Source of the DNA: JANQGG01 sp964642175
Lineage (GTDB): Bacteria; Bacteroidota; Chlorobiia; Chlorobiales; Chloroherpetonaceae
Reading direction: 5' to 3'
Length of the DNA: 64,000 nucleotides
Assembly: GCA_964642175.1 (NCBI GenBank)
Contig: CAZXOK010000005.1
Location: forward strand, 1-64,000
Of this stretch, positions 8,886 to 17,993 are shown one piece after another. Numbering within the stretch: position 1 is the first letter of the stretch; each line of letters starts with the position of its first letter. The position numbers and the translations under genes are program-made. Below the pieces are notes generated by a model. That model saw nothing but the letters and a program-made list of their open reading frames with translations, ran no database searches and was not told where the DNA came from.

Positions 8886-9251
8886 CTAAAACGGCTTATC
8901 CAATGTACCCTGCTTAACCCGATCCAAGTACCACCACCAATGCGATAGGGGATATCGTTTTTCGCGGTAGATATCATCATATAACCCTTCACCATAGAGC
9001 TGTATGTAGGCATATCCATTTTTCAGGACTACTTCGTCACAAACCCTTACTCTGCCTGCCTGAGACTCACTCCACTCGTCTTTGCGGATCTCAAGATCAC
9101 TTCTGTACTCGAGAAACTCATCGTAGCCTTCGATCCAAATCTCTTCGGGATCGTTAAGATCGTGACAATATTTTTCATAAATCTTTAGCAACTCTTCAAT
9201 GGTATAGCCTTTAGAGCAATACAGTTGCGGGATTGGTTCAGAATTACTCAT
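8886..9251 (-). CDS. conserved-looking small protein of unknown function
   Basis: I do not recognise this 121-residue protein. It is acidic and rich in aromatic residues (a WIEGYDEFLEY segment near residue 40 and HWWWYLD near the C-terminus), with two cysteines, no signal peptide and no membrane segment, so it is probably a soluble cytoplasmic protein. It shares strand with the small membrane-anchored protein just upstream (44 bp apart), so the two may form an operon. Codon usage looks like that of the neighbours, which supports a real gene. No function can be proposed. Confidence 0.65.
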   Translation of the reverse strand: MSNSEPIPQLYCSKGYTIEELLKIYEKYCHDLNDPEEIWIEGYDEFLEYRSDLEIRKDEWSESQAGRVRVCDEVVLKNGYAYIQLYGEGLYDDIYREKRYPLSHWWWYLDRVKQGTLDKPF

Positions 9252-9295
9252 TCAAAAAAAGTTCAAACATTGGGTAATCAGAGTGATTGAATTAA

Positions 9296-9631
9296 TCACG
9301 CATCTTTACCATTTAATGCTTCACCATTTTTTTGAGCTTTGTTTAATTCTTCCTGAAGTTTATCGGGCCTTGGTACAAACTTGCCATTAACCATTTCCAC
9401 AGGAATTTTATCAATCACTTCCTTGAGCTGTTTCTGGGCAACTTTTTGCTTTTCTTTCAACTTTTCAAGCTCCTGTTCCGATAAACCTACCGGGTTATCG
9501 CTCACAAGTTCAGCAAGTGATTCAATTTCAATATTGTCATTCTCTAGCTTGTAGGCTGTAAATTTGAAGAACAAAAAGACCAGGATGAAAAAAATCGGGA
9601 TAGCCAATGCGAAAAATATATTCCAATGCAT
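9296..9631 (-). CDS. small single-span membrane protein with coiled coil
   Basis: A 111-residue protein with one N-terminal hydrophobic segment (residues ~4-24, IFFALAIPIFFILVFLFF), then a strongly charged helical region (EQELEKLKEKQKVAQKQLKE) expected to form a coiled coil in the cytoplasm, and a lysine/glutamate-rich tail. The family was not recognised. It lies upstream of another unknown small gene on the same strand and is divergent from kdsD. Such proteins are often accessory subunits of membrane complexes, but nothing here says which. Confidence 0.65.
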   Translation of the reverse strand: MHWNIFFALAIPIFFILVFLFFKFTAYKLENDNIEIESLAELVSDNPVGLSEQELEKLKEKQKVAQKQLKEVIDKIPVEMVNGKFVPRPDKLQEELNKAQKNGEALNGKDA

Positions 9632-9865
9632 ATCGTTCTCTGTTAATAGTGAAAAAAACTCATTTAATAGCAGCTTGAATCCATCATGGCATAATTTATT
9701 AAAGTTTTCTAAAAATCCTTATTCCCTCTTACCAGTATAAGCACTTTTTTTCATACACGCACAGTTCTGTAATTACCGATTTAATTGTTCTCTCATGGCC
9801 GTATCAGACACTAAAAAATGATATCTTAACTTAACCAAAATTAATTTATCACTTTAAAACTAACC

Positions 9866-10858
9866 ATGAGTACCACCAAGGCCAGCATAAATAAAACCGG
9901 ATCTTTAGTCGAATTAGGAAAATCCTCATTATCCCTTGAAGCCCATGCCATTGAAGACATGGCCAATCGCCTGGATGAAAACTTTGAAAAAGCCATTGAG
10001 CTGATCTTAGAGGGTTCTGGGAAAGTGATTGTGTCGGGTATGGGAAAATCGGGGCTGATTGCCCAGAAAATTGCAGCTACCTTTTCTTCAACAGGTACCA
10101 CGGCAGTTTTTATGCATCCGGCTGAAGCCGCTCATGGCGATCTGGGCATGGTTTCCAACGGTGATGTTCTGATCGGCCTGTCTAAAAGCGGCACAACAGA
10201 GGAACTGAACTTTATTTTGCCTTACCTTCAACAGCTTCATGTTCCGATCATTGCCATGACGGGGAACAAACGCTCGCAATTGGCCAGCTACTCCGATGTA
10301 TGTCTGGATGTTGGTGTTTCCAAGGAGGCCTGCCCGTTCGACCTGGCTCCAACTTCCTCGACCACGGCCATGCTGGCTATGGGCGACGCGCTTGCCATTG
10401 CCCTGATGCATGCCAAATCTTTTTCAGAAAAAGATTTTGCCCAAACCCATCCAAGGGGTGCATTGGGCATGCGTCTGACCATGCGTATCGAAGATATAAT
10501 GTCTTCCGAAAACCATGTCCCAAAAGTGCTGGAAACCGCCTCATTTGCCGACATGATGCTGGAAATGACCTCCAAACGCTTTGGCGCCACTACCATCGTG
10601 GATGAAACCGGAAAGCTTATGGGTATATTCACAGATGGCGATCTGCGACGAGTGGTGCAAACTCATTCAAACCTGCAAAGCCAAACTGCCAGAGATTTAA
10701 TGACACCCAATCCTAAAACAGCTACAAAAGAAATGCTGGCTAAATCCTGTTTGGAAAACATGGAAGCCTATCGTATTACACAAATGATCATCTGCGATGA
10801 TCAACAAAAACCAATTGGTATCGTTCACCTGCACGACCTGGTATCCCTTGGCATTTAA
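9866..10858 (+). CDS. kdsD: D-arabinose 5-phosphate isomerase (KdsD/KpsF type)
   Basis: Interconverts D-ribulose 5-phosphate and D-arabinose 5-phosphate, the first step towards KDO for lipopolysaccharide, in the cytoplasm. The 330-residue length is standard. An N-terminal SIS sugar-isomerase domain (~40-190) shows GMGKSGLIAQKIAATFSSTG, the LSKSGTTEEL loop and the HPRGALG motif typical of KdsD; two CBS domains follow (IMSSENHVPKV... and LMTPNPKTATKE...). It stands alone, with convergent sucD downstream and an unknown gene divergent upstream. Its presence fits an LPS-bearing outer membrane. The start ATG at 9866 gives the expected N-terminus; no strong ribosome site is visible. Confidence 0.93.
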   Translation: MSTTKASINKTGSLVELGKSSLSLEAHAIEDMANRLDENFEKAIELILEGSGKVIVSGMGKSGLIAQKIAATFSSTGTTAVFMHPAEAAHGDLGMVSNGDVLIGLSKSGTTEELNFILPYLQQLHVPIIAMTGNKRSQLASYSDVCLDVGVSKEACPFDLAPTSSTTAMLAMGDALAIALMHAKSFSEKDFAQTHPRGALGMRLTMRIEDIMSSENHVPKVLETASFADMMLEMTSKRFGATTIVDETGKLMGIFTDGDLRRVVQTHSNLQSQTARDLMTPNPKTATKEMLAKSCLENMEAYRITQMIICDDQQKPIGIVHLHDLVSLGI

Positions 10859-10952
10859 ACACTGGCTGGTTGGAGCATGAATACATTCCTTTATAATCAA
10901 TATAGGCGATCCCTGAGTGCAGGCTGAACCTGCCGATGCATGTATCGAAGGT

Positions 10953-10999
10953 GTTCCCTGAGAGTTCGTTGCGCCTGCCGAAACGCTGCCGAAGGGAAC
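10953..10999 (+). repeat. dispersed hairpin repeat, copy D (diverged)
   Basis: GTTCCCT (10953-10959) and AGGGAAC (10993-10999) enclose a degenerate core with two CTGCCGAA motifs. A further partial copy (AACCTGCCGATGC) precedes it. It lies between the convergent kdsD and sucD genes. Confidence 0.45.
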
Positions 11000-11057
11000 T
11001 TTGTCACATGTTCGCTTATTTTGGCATGTTCAATAAGCGATCCCGAAGATTATTTCG

Positions 11058-11090
11058 AAAAAAAAAGACGCGTCAAAGCGCGTCTTTTAA
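11058..11090 (-). terminator. intrinsic terminator between sucD and kdsD
   Basis: AAAAGACGCG (11063-11072) pairs with CGCGTCTTTT (11079-11088). A run of A on the left gives the T tract for minus-strand transcription from sucD; the right-hand T run could also serve kdsD. Confidence 0.75.
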
Positions 11091-11120
11091 AAAGAAGATG
11101 ATCAATAGCTGTAAGTATAA

Positions 11121-12020
11121 TTACTTACCTAAAGCTTTCAGCATGGTTTCACCAATATCAGCAGGATTATCTACCACATGAATACCGGCGCTGCGCATGG
11201 CAGCCAGTTTATCATCAGCGGTACCTTTACCTCCCGATACAATAGCCCCGGCATGTCCCATTCGGCGGCCCGGAGGCGCAGTTCTGCCTGCAATAAATCC
11301 AACAACCGGTTTTTTAAAGTTGCGTTTGATGTATGCGGCAGCTTCTTCTTCGGCATTGCCACCAATTTCTCCAATCACAACCAATCCTTCGGTTTCAGGA
11401 TCTTTGGCAAAAAGCTTAATGGCATCAATAAATTTGGTTCCGATAATCGGATCGCCGCCAATACCAATACAGGTCGACTGGCCGAGACCAACTTCGGTTA
11501 ACTGGTTTACAGCTTCATAAGTCAGAGTACCACTTCTGGAAATCACGCCAATGGTTCCTTTTTTATGGATGAACCCGGGCATGATACCCACTTTTGCTTC
11601 TCCGGGTGTGATCACACCGGGGCAGTTTGGGCCAACCAGAACAGCGCCTTTTTCCTTGACATAGACATAGGCTTTCATCATGTCGTTAACCGGAATACCT
11701 TCCGTGATACAAATGATCACTTTAAGATCGGCATCGGCAGCTTCGATGATTGCATCACCGGCAAAAGCAGCCGGCACAAAAATCACGGTTGCATTGGCTT
11801 GCTGTTCTTTAACCGCTTCTTTTACAGTGTTGTAGATCGGTACTTTTCGGTTGAATGAATCTTTCTCGTTGCCTTCATACATCAGACCGCCTTTTCCAGG
11901 GGTTACACCGGCAACCACATTGGTGCCGTACTCCAGCATCTGGGAAGTATGAAAGGTCCCTTCACCACCGGTTATACCCTGAACAATCAAGCGCGTGTCT
12001 TTATTGACTAATACACTCAT
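11121..12020 (-). CDS. sucD: succinyl-CoA synthetase alpha subunit
   Basis: Alpha subunit of the TCA-cycle enzyme that converts succinyl-CoA to succinate with formation of ATP or GTP. The 299-residue length is typical. It has the N-terminal CoA-binding Rossmann domain (QGITGGEGTFHT, GVTPGKGG) and the C-terminal ligase domain. The phosphorylated histidine is His256 in GRRMGHAGAI, placed relative to the C-terminus as in E. coli SucD (His246). The beta-subunit gene sucC is not adjacent, as is often seen outside Proteobacteria. It lies 91 bp downstream of gatA on the same strand and may be read through from it. A hairpin terminator follows. Confidence 0.95.
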   Translation of the reverse strand: MSVLVNKDTRLIVQGITGGEGTFHTSQMLEYGTNVVAGVTPGKGGLMYEGNEKDSFNRKVPIYNTVKEAVKEQQANATVIFVPAAFAGDAIIEAADADLKVIICITEGIPVNDMMKAYVYVKEKGAVLVGPNCPGVITPGEAKVGIMPGFIHKKGTIGVISRSGTLTYEAVNQLTEVGLGQSTCIGIGGDPIIGTKFIDAIKLFAKDPETEGLVVIGEIGGNAEEEAAAYIKRNFKKPVVGFIAGRTAPPGRRMGHAGAIVSGGKGTADDKLAAMRSAGIHVVDNPADIGETMLKALGK

Positions 12021-12111
12021 GTTGATTAGGTTTTTTGTTTAGAATTAAAAAACCCTTTTGATAAGATTCTCAAAAATCCCTTCAAAAAGGTTTGATGGAT
12101 TAAATTACAAT

Positions 12112-13545
12112 TTAGGTTTTCTGAACTTGCTGAGACACGCCAAGGATCGTTGCCTCATCATAAGGTTTGCCGATAAGCTGCAACCCGGCCGGCATGTTGT
12201 CGGCTGTTAATCCTCCCGGCACGCTGATAGCCGGCATACCGCTAAGATTAGCGGTAACTGTATAAATATCGGCCAGGTACATCGCAAGGGGATCTTCCAT
12301 TTTTTCGCCCAGTGCAAAAGGTGGAATGGGTGAAGTTGGCCCGGCAATAACATCAACAGTTTTAAAAGCCTCGGTATAATCGTCCCGGATCAGGCGCCTG
12401 ACCTGCTGGGCTTTTTTGTAATAGGCATCATAATAGCCTGCAGAAAGCACGTAAGTGCCGAGCATAATGCGGCGTTTGACTTCATCGCCAAAGCCCTCAC
12501 TTCGGGAATTGACATACATGTCTTCCAGGTCGACCTGTTTGTCGGAGCGATAACCATAGCGGGCGCCATCATATCTCGACAGGTTTGATGAAGCTTCAGC
12601 CGTTGCTAATATATAATATGTAGCCAGGGCATACTCAGAGTTAGGTAAAGAAATATCAATCAACTCTGCACCGTTCTCTTTCAGAAACTCAAGTTTTTGA
12701 TCAATTATTGCTTTAATGCCCTCATCCAATGCATCTGTGAAAAACTCCCCGGGCACGCCTACTTTTAAGCCTTTAAGAGAAAAACCCGACACAACTGAAG
12801 GGTAATCGGTAACTTCATGATCACTTGAAGTAGAGTCTTTAGGGTCTTCTCCGGCGATAACTTGGAGAACCAATGCGGCATCGCCGGCATCTTTGGCCAA
12901 CACCCCAATCTGATCAAACGAAGATGCAAAGGCCACCAGGCCATACCTGGAAACGCGTCCATAAGTCGGCTTCAGACCAATCACGTTACAAAATGAAGCG
13001 GGCTGGCGAACCGAGCCGCCGGTGTCGGAGCCAAGGGCCACCATGGCACAACCTGCTGAAACAGCGGCCGCTGAGCCACCCGAGCTTCCTCCGGGCACTT
13101 TGGTTTGATCCACCGGATTTCTAACGGGACCAAAATTTGAATTTTCGTTTGAACTGCCCATGGCGAACTCATCCATGTTCAGCTTGCCAAGAATAATGGC
13201 ATCTTCAGCCATTAATCGCTCTATAACCGTGGCGTCGTATATGCTTTCAAAGTTACTTAGAATTTTAGACGCGCAGGTCAGTTTTTCACCCTTGATGGCA
13301 ATATTGTCTTTTATGGCCACAGGCATACCAAAAAGCTTGCCTAATGGCTCATTACGGCTTAATTTCTGCTCCAGTTCTTTGGCTCGTGCTAATGCCTTAT
13401 CTTTAAAAACATTGATGAACGCGTTAATGGATTGCTGCTCATCTATTTGATTGAGGTAATGGGAAACAACTTCGGATACCCCTATTGATTTAGACTCTAG
13501 GCCTTGTCTTAATTCAGAGTAAGATGAAAATGAATAATCAGGCAC
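12112..13545 (-). CDS. gatA: Asp-tRNA(Asn)/Glu-tRNA(Gln) amidotransferase subunit A
   Basis: Amidase subunit of GatCAB, which releases ammonia from glutamine and supplies it for converting misacylated Glu-tRNA(Gln) or Asp-tRNA(Asn). The 477 residues form one amidase-signature domain. The Ser-cis-Ser-Lys triad is visible as Lys79 (VAIKDN), Ser154 (PGGSSGGS) and Ser178 (DTGGSVRQP), the same numbers as in Staphylococcus aureus GatA. The start is a GTG at 13543-13545 with only a weak AAGAG upstream. gatB and gatC are not in the window. sucD follows on the same strand. Confidence 0.95.
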   Translation of the reverse strand: MPDYSFSSYSELRQGLESKSIGVSEVVSHYLNQIDEQQSINAFINVFKDKALARAKELEQKLSRNEPLGKLFGMPVAIKDNIAIKGEKLTCASKILSNFESIYDATVIERLMAEDAIILGKLNMDEFAMGSSNENSNFGPVRNPVDQTKVPGGSSGGSAAAVSAGCAMVALGSDTGGSVRQPASFCNVIGLKPTYGRVSRYGLVAFASSFDQIGVLAKDAGDAALVLQVIAGEDPKDSTSSDHEVTDYPSVVSGFSLKGLKVGVPGEFFTDALDEGIKAIIDQKLEFLKENGAELIDISLPNSEYALATYYILATAEASSNLSRYDGARYGYRSDKQVDLEDMYVNSRSEGFGDEVKRRIMLGTYVLSAGYYDAYYKKAQQVRRLIRDDYTEAFKTVDVIAGPTSPIPPFALGEKMEDPLAMYLADIYTVTANLSGMPAISVPGGLTADNMPAGLQLIGKPYDEATILGVSQQVQKT

Positions 13546-13893
13546 GGGTTATAACTCTTAGGTTTGACGAATATGGCTCTAAATGCACTTATCCAAAAAT
13601 TAGGTGTGCATTGTTAATTTACTGGTGAGAATCATCGTTAAGATTTCTTGAAGATCAATCACTGAGGTTTTCTGAAGATTCACACTCACTAAATATCAAA
13701 TATTTTGTATTTTAAATGCTGAAGATAAGAAAGGTTGCTCTTTTTTCCATAGCATAATTTTAGCAAGACCAGCGTGAGTTCATTTTTCAGTCCTATTGAT
13801 GTTCAGGGAAGATTTTAAGGTTGTTTTTTAAATCTTTGAAAAATAAATTATGCCCACTGAACAAAAAGGGCTTCCAAGAAAAGGACAAATAAA
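13546..13893. other. intergenic region between gatA and uppS
   Basis: A 348-bp AT-rich stretch between divergent genes, presumably holding both promoters. An AAGGA ribosome site for uppS lies at 13881-13885. I see no RNA gene, long repeat or convincing coding sequence. Confidence 0.5.
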
Positions 13894-14781
13894 TTGCAAA
13901 CATTACTTAAAACCATCACTAAACCCCAGGAGCTAAATAAAGTTTCGACCCAGGATCCATACGATCTTGAATTGCAAAAATCGTTGAAATCCGAGGGGAC
14001 TTTACCCAAGCATGTTGCCATTATCATGGATGGCAATGGCCGTTGGGCAAAAGAACGCGGTAAAATAAGAGTAATGGGGCATAAAGCCGGCGTAAAATCA
14101 GTTCGCGATATTGTGGAAGCCAGCCGACAGTTAGGCATTCAATACTTAACGCTTTACACATTTTCCAAAGAGAATTGGAAACGACCAAAGCATGAAATTT
14201 CGGCTTTGATGAACATTCTTGTATCTGCATTGCACGAAGATACTGAAGAGCTTCACAAAAATAATATTCGGATAAATTTCATCGGCAGATCTGAAGATCT
14301 TCCGGAAAAAGTTCAAAAAACACTGCTTGAAGCTGTTGAGTTGACCAAAAACAATACCCAAATGGTACTCTCACTGGCCCTGAGCTACAGCGGCAGGTGG
14401 GAAATTATGGAAGCAGCCAAGAAATTGGCTAAAGCTGTACGCGATGGTGAAATAGATCCTGAGGCTATTGATGAAACTGTTTTTGAAAATGCACTCTCGA
14501 CATACGATCTGCCTGATCCCGAACTCATGATACGCACAAGCGGTGAGATGCGGTTAAGTAATTTTTTACTCTGGCAATTGGCATATAGCGAAATCCACAT
14601 CAGCGAGTGTTACTGGCCGGATTTCGACAGATTGAAATACTATGATGCCCTGCGCGACTTTCAGTGCCGTGAACGCAGATACGGGCTTACAAGCGAGCAA
14701 ATCAATCAATTAAAACCGGCACTTAAACAATATCCGTTACGAGGACGCCCCTCTTTATTTTCCACAGATAAATTTGGTTAA
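13894..14781 (+). CDS. uppS: isoprenyl transferase (undecaprenyl diphosphate synthase)
   Basis: Cis-prenyltransferase that condenses isopentenyl diphosphate with farnesyl diphosphate to make the C55 lipid carrier for peptidoglycan and LPS. The catalytic motif HVAIIMDGNGRWAKERG carries Asp46, and the C-terminal motif DPELMIRTSGEMRLSNFLLWQ and the SECYWPDF segment are typical. A TTG start at 13894 with AAGGA eight bases upstream is chosen because no ATG lies before the conserved core; the product of 295 residues carries a ~35-residue N-terminal extension. bamA follows 9 bp later, so the two are co-transcribed, a common envelope gene order. Confidence 0.93.
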   Translation: MQTLLKTITKPQELNKVSTQDPYDLELQKSLKSEGTLPKHVAIIMDGNGRWAKERGKIRVMGHKAGVKSVRDIVEASRQLGIQYLTLYTFSKENWKRPKHEISALMNILVSALHEDTEELHKNNIRINFIGRSEDLPEKVQKTLLEAVELTKNNTQMVLSLALSYSGRWEIMEAAKKLAKAVRDGEIDPEAIDETVFENALSTYDLPDPELMIRTSGEMRLSNFLLWQLAYSEIHISECYWPDFDRLKYYDALRDFQCRERRYGLTSEQINQLKPALKQYPLRGRPSLFSTDKFG

Positions 14782-14790
14782 GCACACTTA

Positions 14791-17238
14791 ATGATTACAC
14801 ATAGTTTTCGTAAACCTATCCTGGTTTTCTTTTTCCTTATTCTTGGAGCAAGCCTCTGTTTGCCCCTTACGTCAGTTTCAGCTCAATTAATGCCCTCCAC
14901 ATCTTCCGAACCTGATAAAATTACCGTGCTTGGTATTGAAGTTGATGGATTAAGCACCATTAGTGAAAAAGATATTTTAAACCGTTTTTCAATAAAAATA
15001 GGCGATATAATTCGTCTGCCCGGCGGCACCGAAGTTGCCGATGCCATTAAACGGCTCTGGAAACAGAATCTCTTCAGCGATATCCAGGTTGAAATTGAAA
15101 ACCAAACGGCCGATGGCATTTCCCTTCGTCTGATCCTGAAAGAATACCCCATTTTAACTGAAGTTGTTTATGAAGGAAACGACGAATACGACGCCGAAGA
15201 CCTGGATGCTAAAATTTCTCTAATAAAAGGCTCACCCGCAACGCCGCAGTCCATTGAAGCTGCCAGGCAAAACCTGAAAAACTTTTATGAACAGGAAGGC
15301 TATTTGCGGGCAAATATTGAAACAGATATAAAGATTGATGCCAAGAATTATGCCACGGCATACTTTTACATCACCGAATTCTCAAGGGTTATCATAGAAA
15401 AAATCACTTTTCATGGCAACACTGCTTTTGATGATGACGAGTTGCGCGGAGTCTTGGATGAAACCAAACAAAACAACTTCTGGCGTACCATTTTCGGTCG
15501 GCCGGTTTTAGATCGTCAGAAATTCGAGAAAGATGTGGATCTGCTGGTTGATTATTATCGGGAAAACGGGTATCGTGATGCCCAGTTTATCCGCGATTCG
15601 GTTTCTTATTCTAAGAATAAGGAAGCACTATATCTGGATATCTTTATTTCAGAAGGGCCAAAATATGTCATCCGCAATATAGCCTGGGAAGGCAATACAA
15701 AACCGTTTGCAACCCTGGAAGAACTTGAAGATCGCTTTGGGTTCAAAAAAGGAGATGTTTATAATAAAAAGCGTTTGGAAGAACGCCTGAACTTCTCACA
15801 GGACGGTGATGATATCAGCTCTTTGTACCTTGATAAAGGTTACCTGGGATTCCGACCGTTCATGGAAGAAAGTGTGGTGGCAGGAGACTCGGTTGATCTT
15901 CGGATTTACCTCAACGAAGGTGATCAATTTACAATCCGCCGTGTAAATATTGCCGGTAATACCAAAACCAAAGATCATGTTATTCGACGCGAACTCTACA
16001 CACGACCCGGCGATCTGTTTAGCCGCGAGCGCATTGTGAGAAGTGTTCGTGAACTGGCCCAGTTAAATTATTTCGATCAGGAACGCATCAATCCTGATGT
16101 AAAACCCAACCCAAAAACCAGCGAAGTTGATCTGACTTACGAGTTGATAGAAAAACAAACCGACACATTCAATGCCTCTGCCGGATACAGCGCTGCAATT
16201 GGCATGACGGGGTCTTTAGGCCTGACTTTCAATAACTTCTCTATTCAGGATGTCTTTAAAGGCAATGCGTGGTCGCCTATTCCACATGGCGATGGCCAAA
16301 CCCTGACCTTTAACTGGCAGTTTGGTAACTTTAATTACCGCAATCTCTCGATAGGATTTACCGAACCCTGGGCATTTGGAACACCCACTTCTGTTGGTGT
16401 CAATATTTATGATATTACCCAGGATTACGGCACAAAGATCCAGCAAACCGGTATTTCTTTAACCGTAGGCCGCCGTCTGACCTGGCCTGATGATTATTTC
16501 AGCATCAGTTGGACCGTTCGTTACCAAAGAAATATTGGTGGGTTTGTAAACTTTATCTCGGCTGATGATGAGCCTGACGATGCCACCGAGGTTTCACTGT
16601 CCCAAACCATCCGGCGAAACAGTTACGACAACCCGATCTACCCACGACGCGGTAGTAACTTTTCATTGACATCTCAGATCTCCGGCGGTCCGCTGCCCGG
16701 ATCGGTTAATTTCTACAAATTTACCGGACAAAATGCCTGGCATACGCCTATAGCCGGCGACCTTGTGCTTCGAACATCCAACGACTATGGCTACATTGCC
16801 CGTTTCGACGATACTGACTATATCCCGTATATTAATTTCTTTTATATGGGTGGAAGCGGCATTTCATCACTGCCTACCGTCCAGATGCGTGGATATGATG
16901 ACCGGAGTATTGGTGTCCTTGAGCCTTCGACAGACCTTTATACTGGACGTATCTACACTAAATTTGGAACTGAATTGCGCTACCCGCTCACGCTGAACCC
17001 CTCGGCAACTGTCTATGCATTGGCCTTTGCCGAAGCAGGTAATTTGTGGGATAAGCCGGCAAACGTCAATTTCAATAACCTGAAACGCTCTGTCGGCTTT
17101 GGCATTCGGGTCTTTTTACCCATCATTGGTTTGATTGGCCTGGACTACGGGTATGGATTTGATCCGATTCCTGAATTCCCAAATCGGGAAAACCAGGGAT
17201 GGAATTTCCAATTCGTATTTGGCCAGTTTGCCCAGTAA
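14791..17238 (+). CDS. bamA: outer membrane protein assembly factor BamA
   Basis: Omp85-family core of the BAM machine, which folds beta-barrels into the outer membrane. The 815 residues start with a signal peptide (~1-32, ending SVSAQ), followed by about five periplasmic POTRA domains (residues ~45-450; for example ITVLGIEVDGLSTIS, VYEGNDEYDAEDLD, RIYLNEGDQFTIRRVNIAGNT written in part) and a C-terminal 16-strand barrel (~470-815) with the YRGSNFSLT-type and MRGYDDRS motifs, the latter matching the conserved VRGY/MRGY lid motif. The protein ends in aromatic FVFGQFAQ. It overlaps no gene and closes the uppS-bamA unit; skp or lpxD do not follow. Confidence 0.95.
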   Translation: MITHSFRKPILVFFFLILGASLCLPLTSVSAQLMPSTSSEPDKITVLGIEVDGLSTISEKDILNRFSIKIGDIIRLPGGTEVADAIKRLWKQNLFSDIQVEIENQTADGISLRLILKEYPILTEVVYEGNDEYDAEDLDAKISLIKGSPATPQSIEAARQNLKNFYEQEGYLRANIETDIKIDAKNYATAYFYITEFSRVIIEKITFHGNTAFDDDELRGVLDETKQNNFWRTIFGRPVLDRQKFEKDVDLLVDYYRENGYRDAQFIRDSVSYSKNKEALYLDIFISEGPKYVIRNIAWEGNTKPFATLEELEDRFGFKKGDVYNKKRLEERLNFSQDGDDISSLYLDKGYLGFRPFMEESVVAGDSVDLRIYLNEGDQFTIRRVNIAGNTKTKDHVIRRELYTRPGDLFSRERIVRSVRELAQLNYFDQERINPDVKPNPKTSEVDLTYELIEKQTDTFNASAGYSAAIGMTGSLGLTFNNFSIQDVFKGNAWSPIPHGDGQTLTFNWQFGNFNYRNLSIGFTEPWAFGTPTSVGVNIYDITQDYGTKIQQTGISLTVGRRLTWPDDYFSISWTVRYQRNIGGFVNFISADDEPDDATEVSLSQTIRRNSYDNPIYPRRGSNFSLTSQISGGPLPGSVNFYKFTGQNAWHTPIAGDLVLRTSNDYGYIARFDDTDYIPYINFFYMGGSGISSLPTVQMRGYDDRSIGVLEPSTDLYTGRIYTKFGTELRYPLTLNPSATVYALAFAEAGNLWDKPANVNFNNLKRSVGFGIRVFLPIIGLIGLDYGYGFDPIPEFPNRENQGWNFQFVFGQFAQ

Positions 17239-17239
17239 G

Positions 17240-17965
17240 CTAAGCAGGTAATAAGTTTTTTACATATCCCGGCATGGCTTCAGATGCTTTTTTTGCCATC
17301 ACTTTAAATCCGCTTAATACCTCATGAGCCGGTTTTGGATCTATAAACACTTTTTCGGGGGTGTTTTTAAAAATGTCGAGTAATCCGGCTGCCGGGTATA
17401 CTTTTGCCGAGGTACCCACTCCGATAAAAATATCTGTTGTTTCCACAAGATCTTGCAGGTAATCCTGTCTCATATTTACAGCTTCTCCAAACCAAACCAC
17501 ATCCGGACGCAGTTGAGCGCCACATTGCGGACATTTATCACCCGGGTTGATAGGTTCATGAAGGGTATCTTTGTATGAACAACAATACAGATCATCAGGA
17601 TAGGCAGGGATATCTTCATGAAACTCACACTTTTTCCAATCGATTCGTCCATGTAAATGCCACACCTTTGATACTCCGGCACGCTCGAGCAGATCATCAA
17701 TGTTTTGGGTAATGCATACCACGTTATGATACCTGGCCAGTTCTGCAATTGCCAGATGAGCCGGATTAGGCTGGCAGGTTCGCATTTTTAAAAATCGTTT
17801 GGCATAGAAATCAAGTACCATTTGTGAATTACTGGCCCATCCTTGCGGGGAAGCCACATCCTCGATGCGATGGTTCTCCCAAAGTCCGCCCGACTCACGA
17901 AAAGTAGGCACCCCGCTTTCTGCCGAAAGTCCGGCCCCGCTAAAAATGACGATTCGCTTTTTCAT
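17240..17965 (-). CDS. cobB: NAD-dependent protein deacylase, Sir2 family
   Basis: Sirtuin that removes acyl groups from lysine with NAD+ as co-substrate. It shows the NAD-binding FSGAGLSAESGVPTFRE motif, TQNIDDLLERAG, the catalytic histidine in LHG and a zinc site (cysteines in KCEF, YCC and CPQCG). The start used is the ATG at 17963-17965, giving MKKRIVIFSGAG and 241 residues, the usual length; an in-frame GTG at 18001 would overlap the upstream nuclease gene. It lies 28 bp after that gene on the same strand and is probably co-transcribed. It is housekeeping-like rather than a defence-type SIR2. Confidence 0.9.
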   Translation of the reverse strand: MKKRIVIFSGAGLSAESGVPTFRESGGLWENHRIEDVASPQGWASNSQMVLDFYAKRFLKMRTCQPNPAHLAIAELARYHNVVCITQNIDDLLERAGVSKVWHLHGRIDWKKCEFHEDIPAYPDDLYCCSYKDTLHEPINPGDKCPQCGAQLRPDVVWFGEAVNMRQDYLQDLVETTDIFIGVGTSAKVYPAAGLLDIFKNTPEKVFIDPKPAHEVLSGFKVMAKKASEAMPGYVKNLLPA

Positions 17966-17993
17966 ACTATAAAATTTGTTTTTATACTCGATT

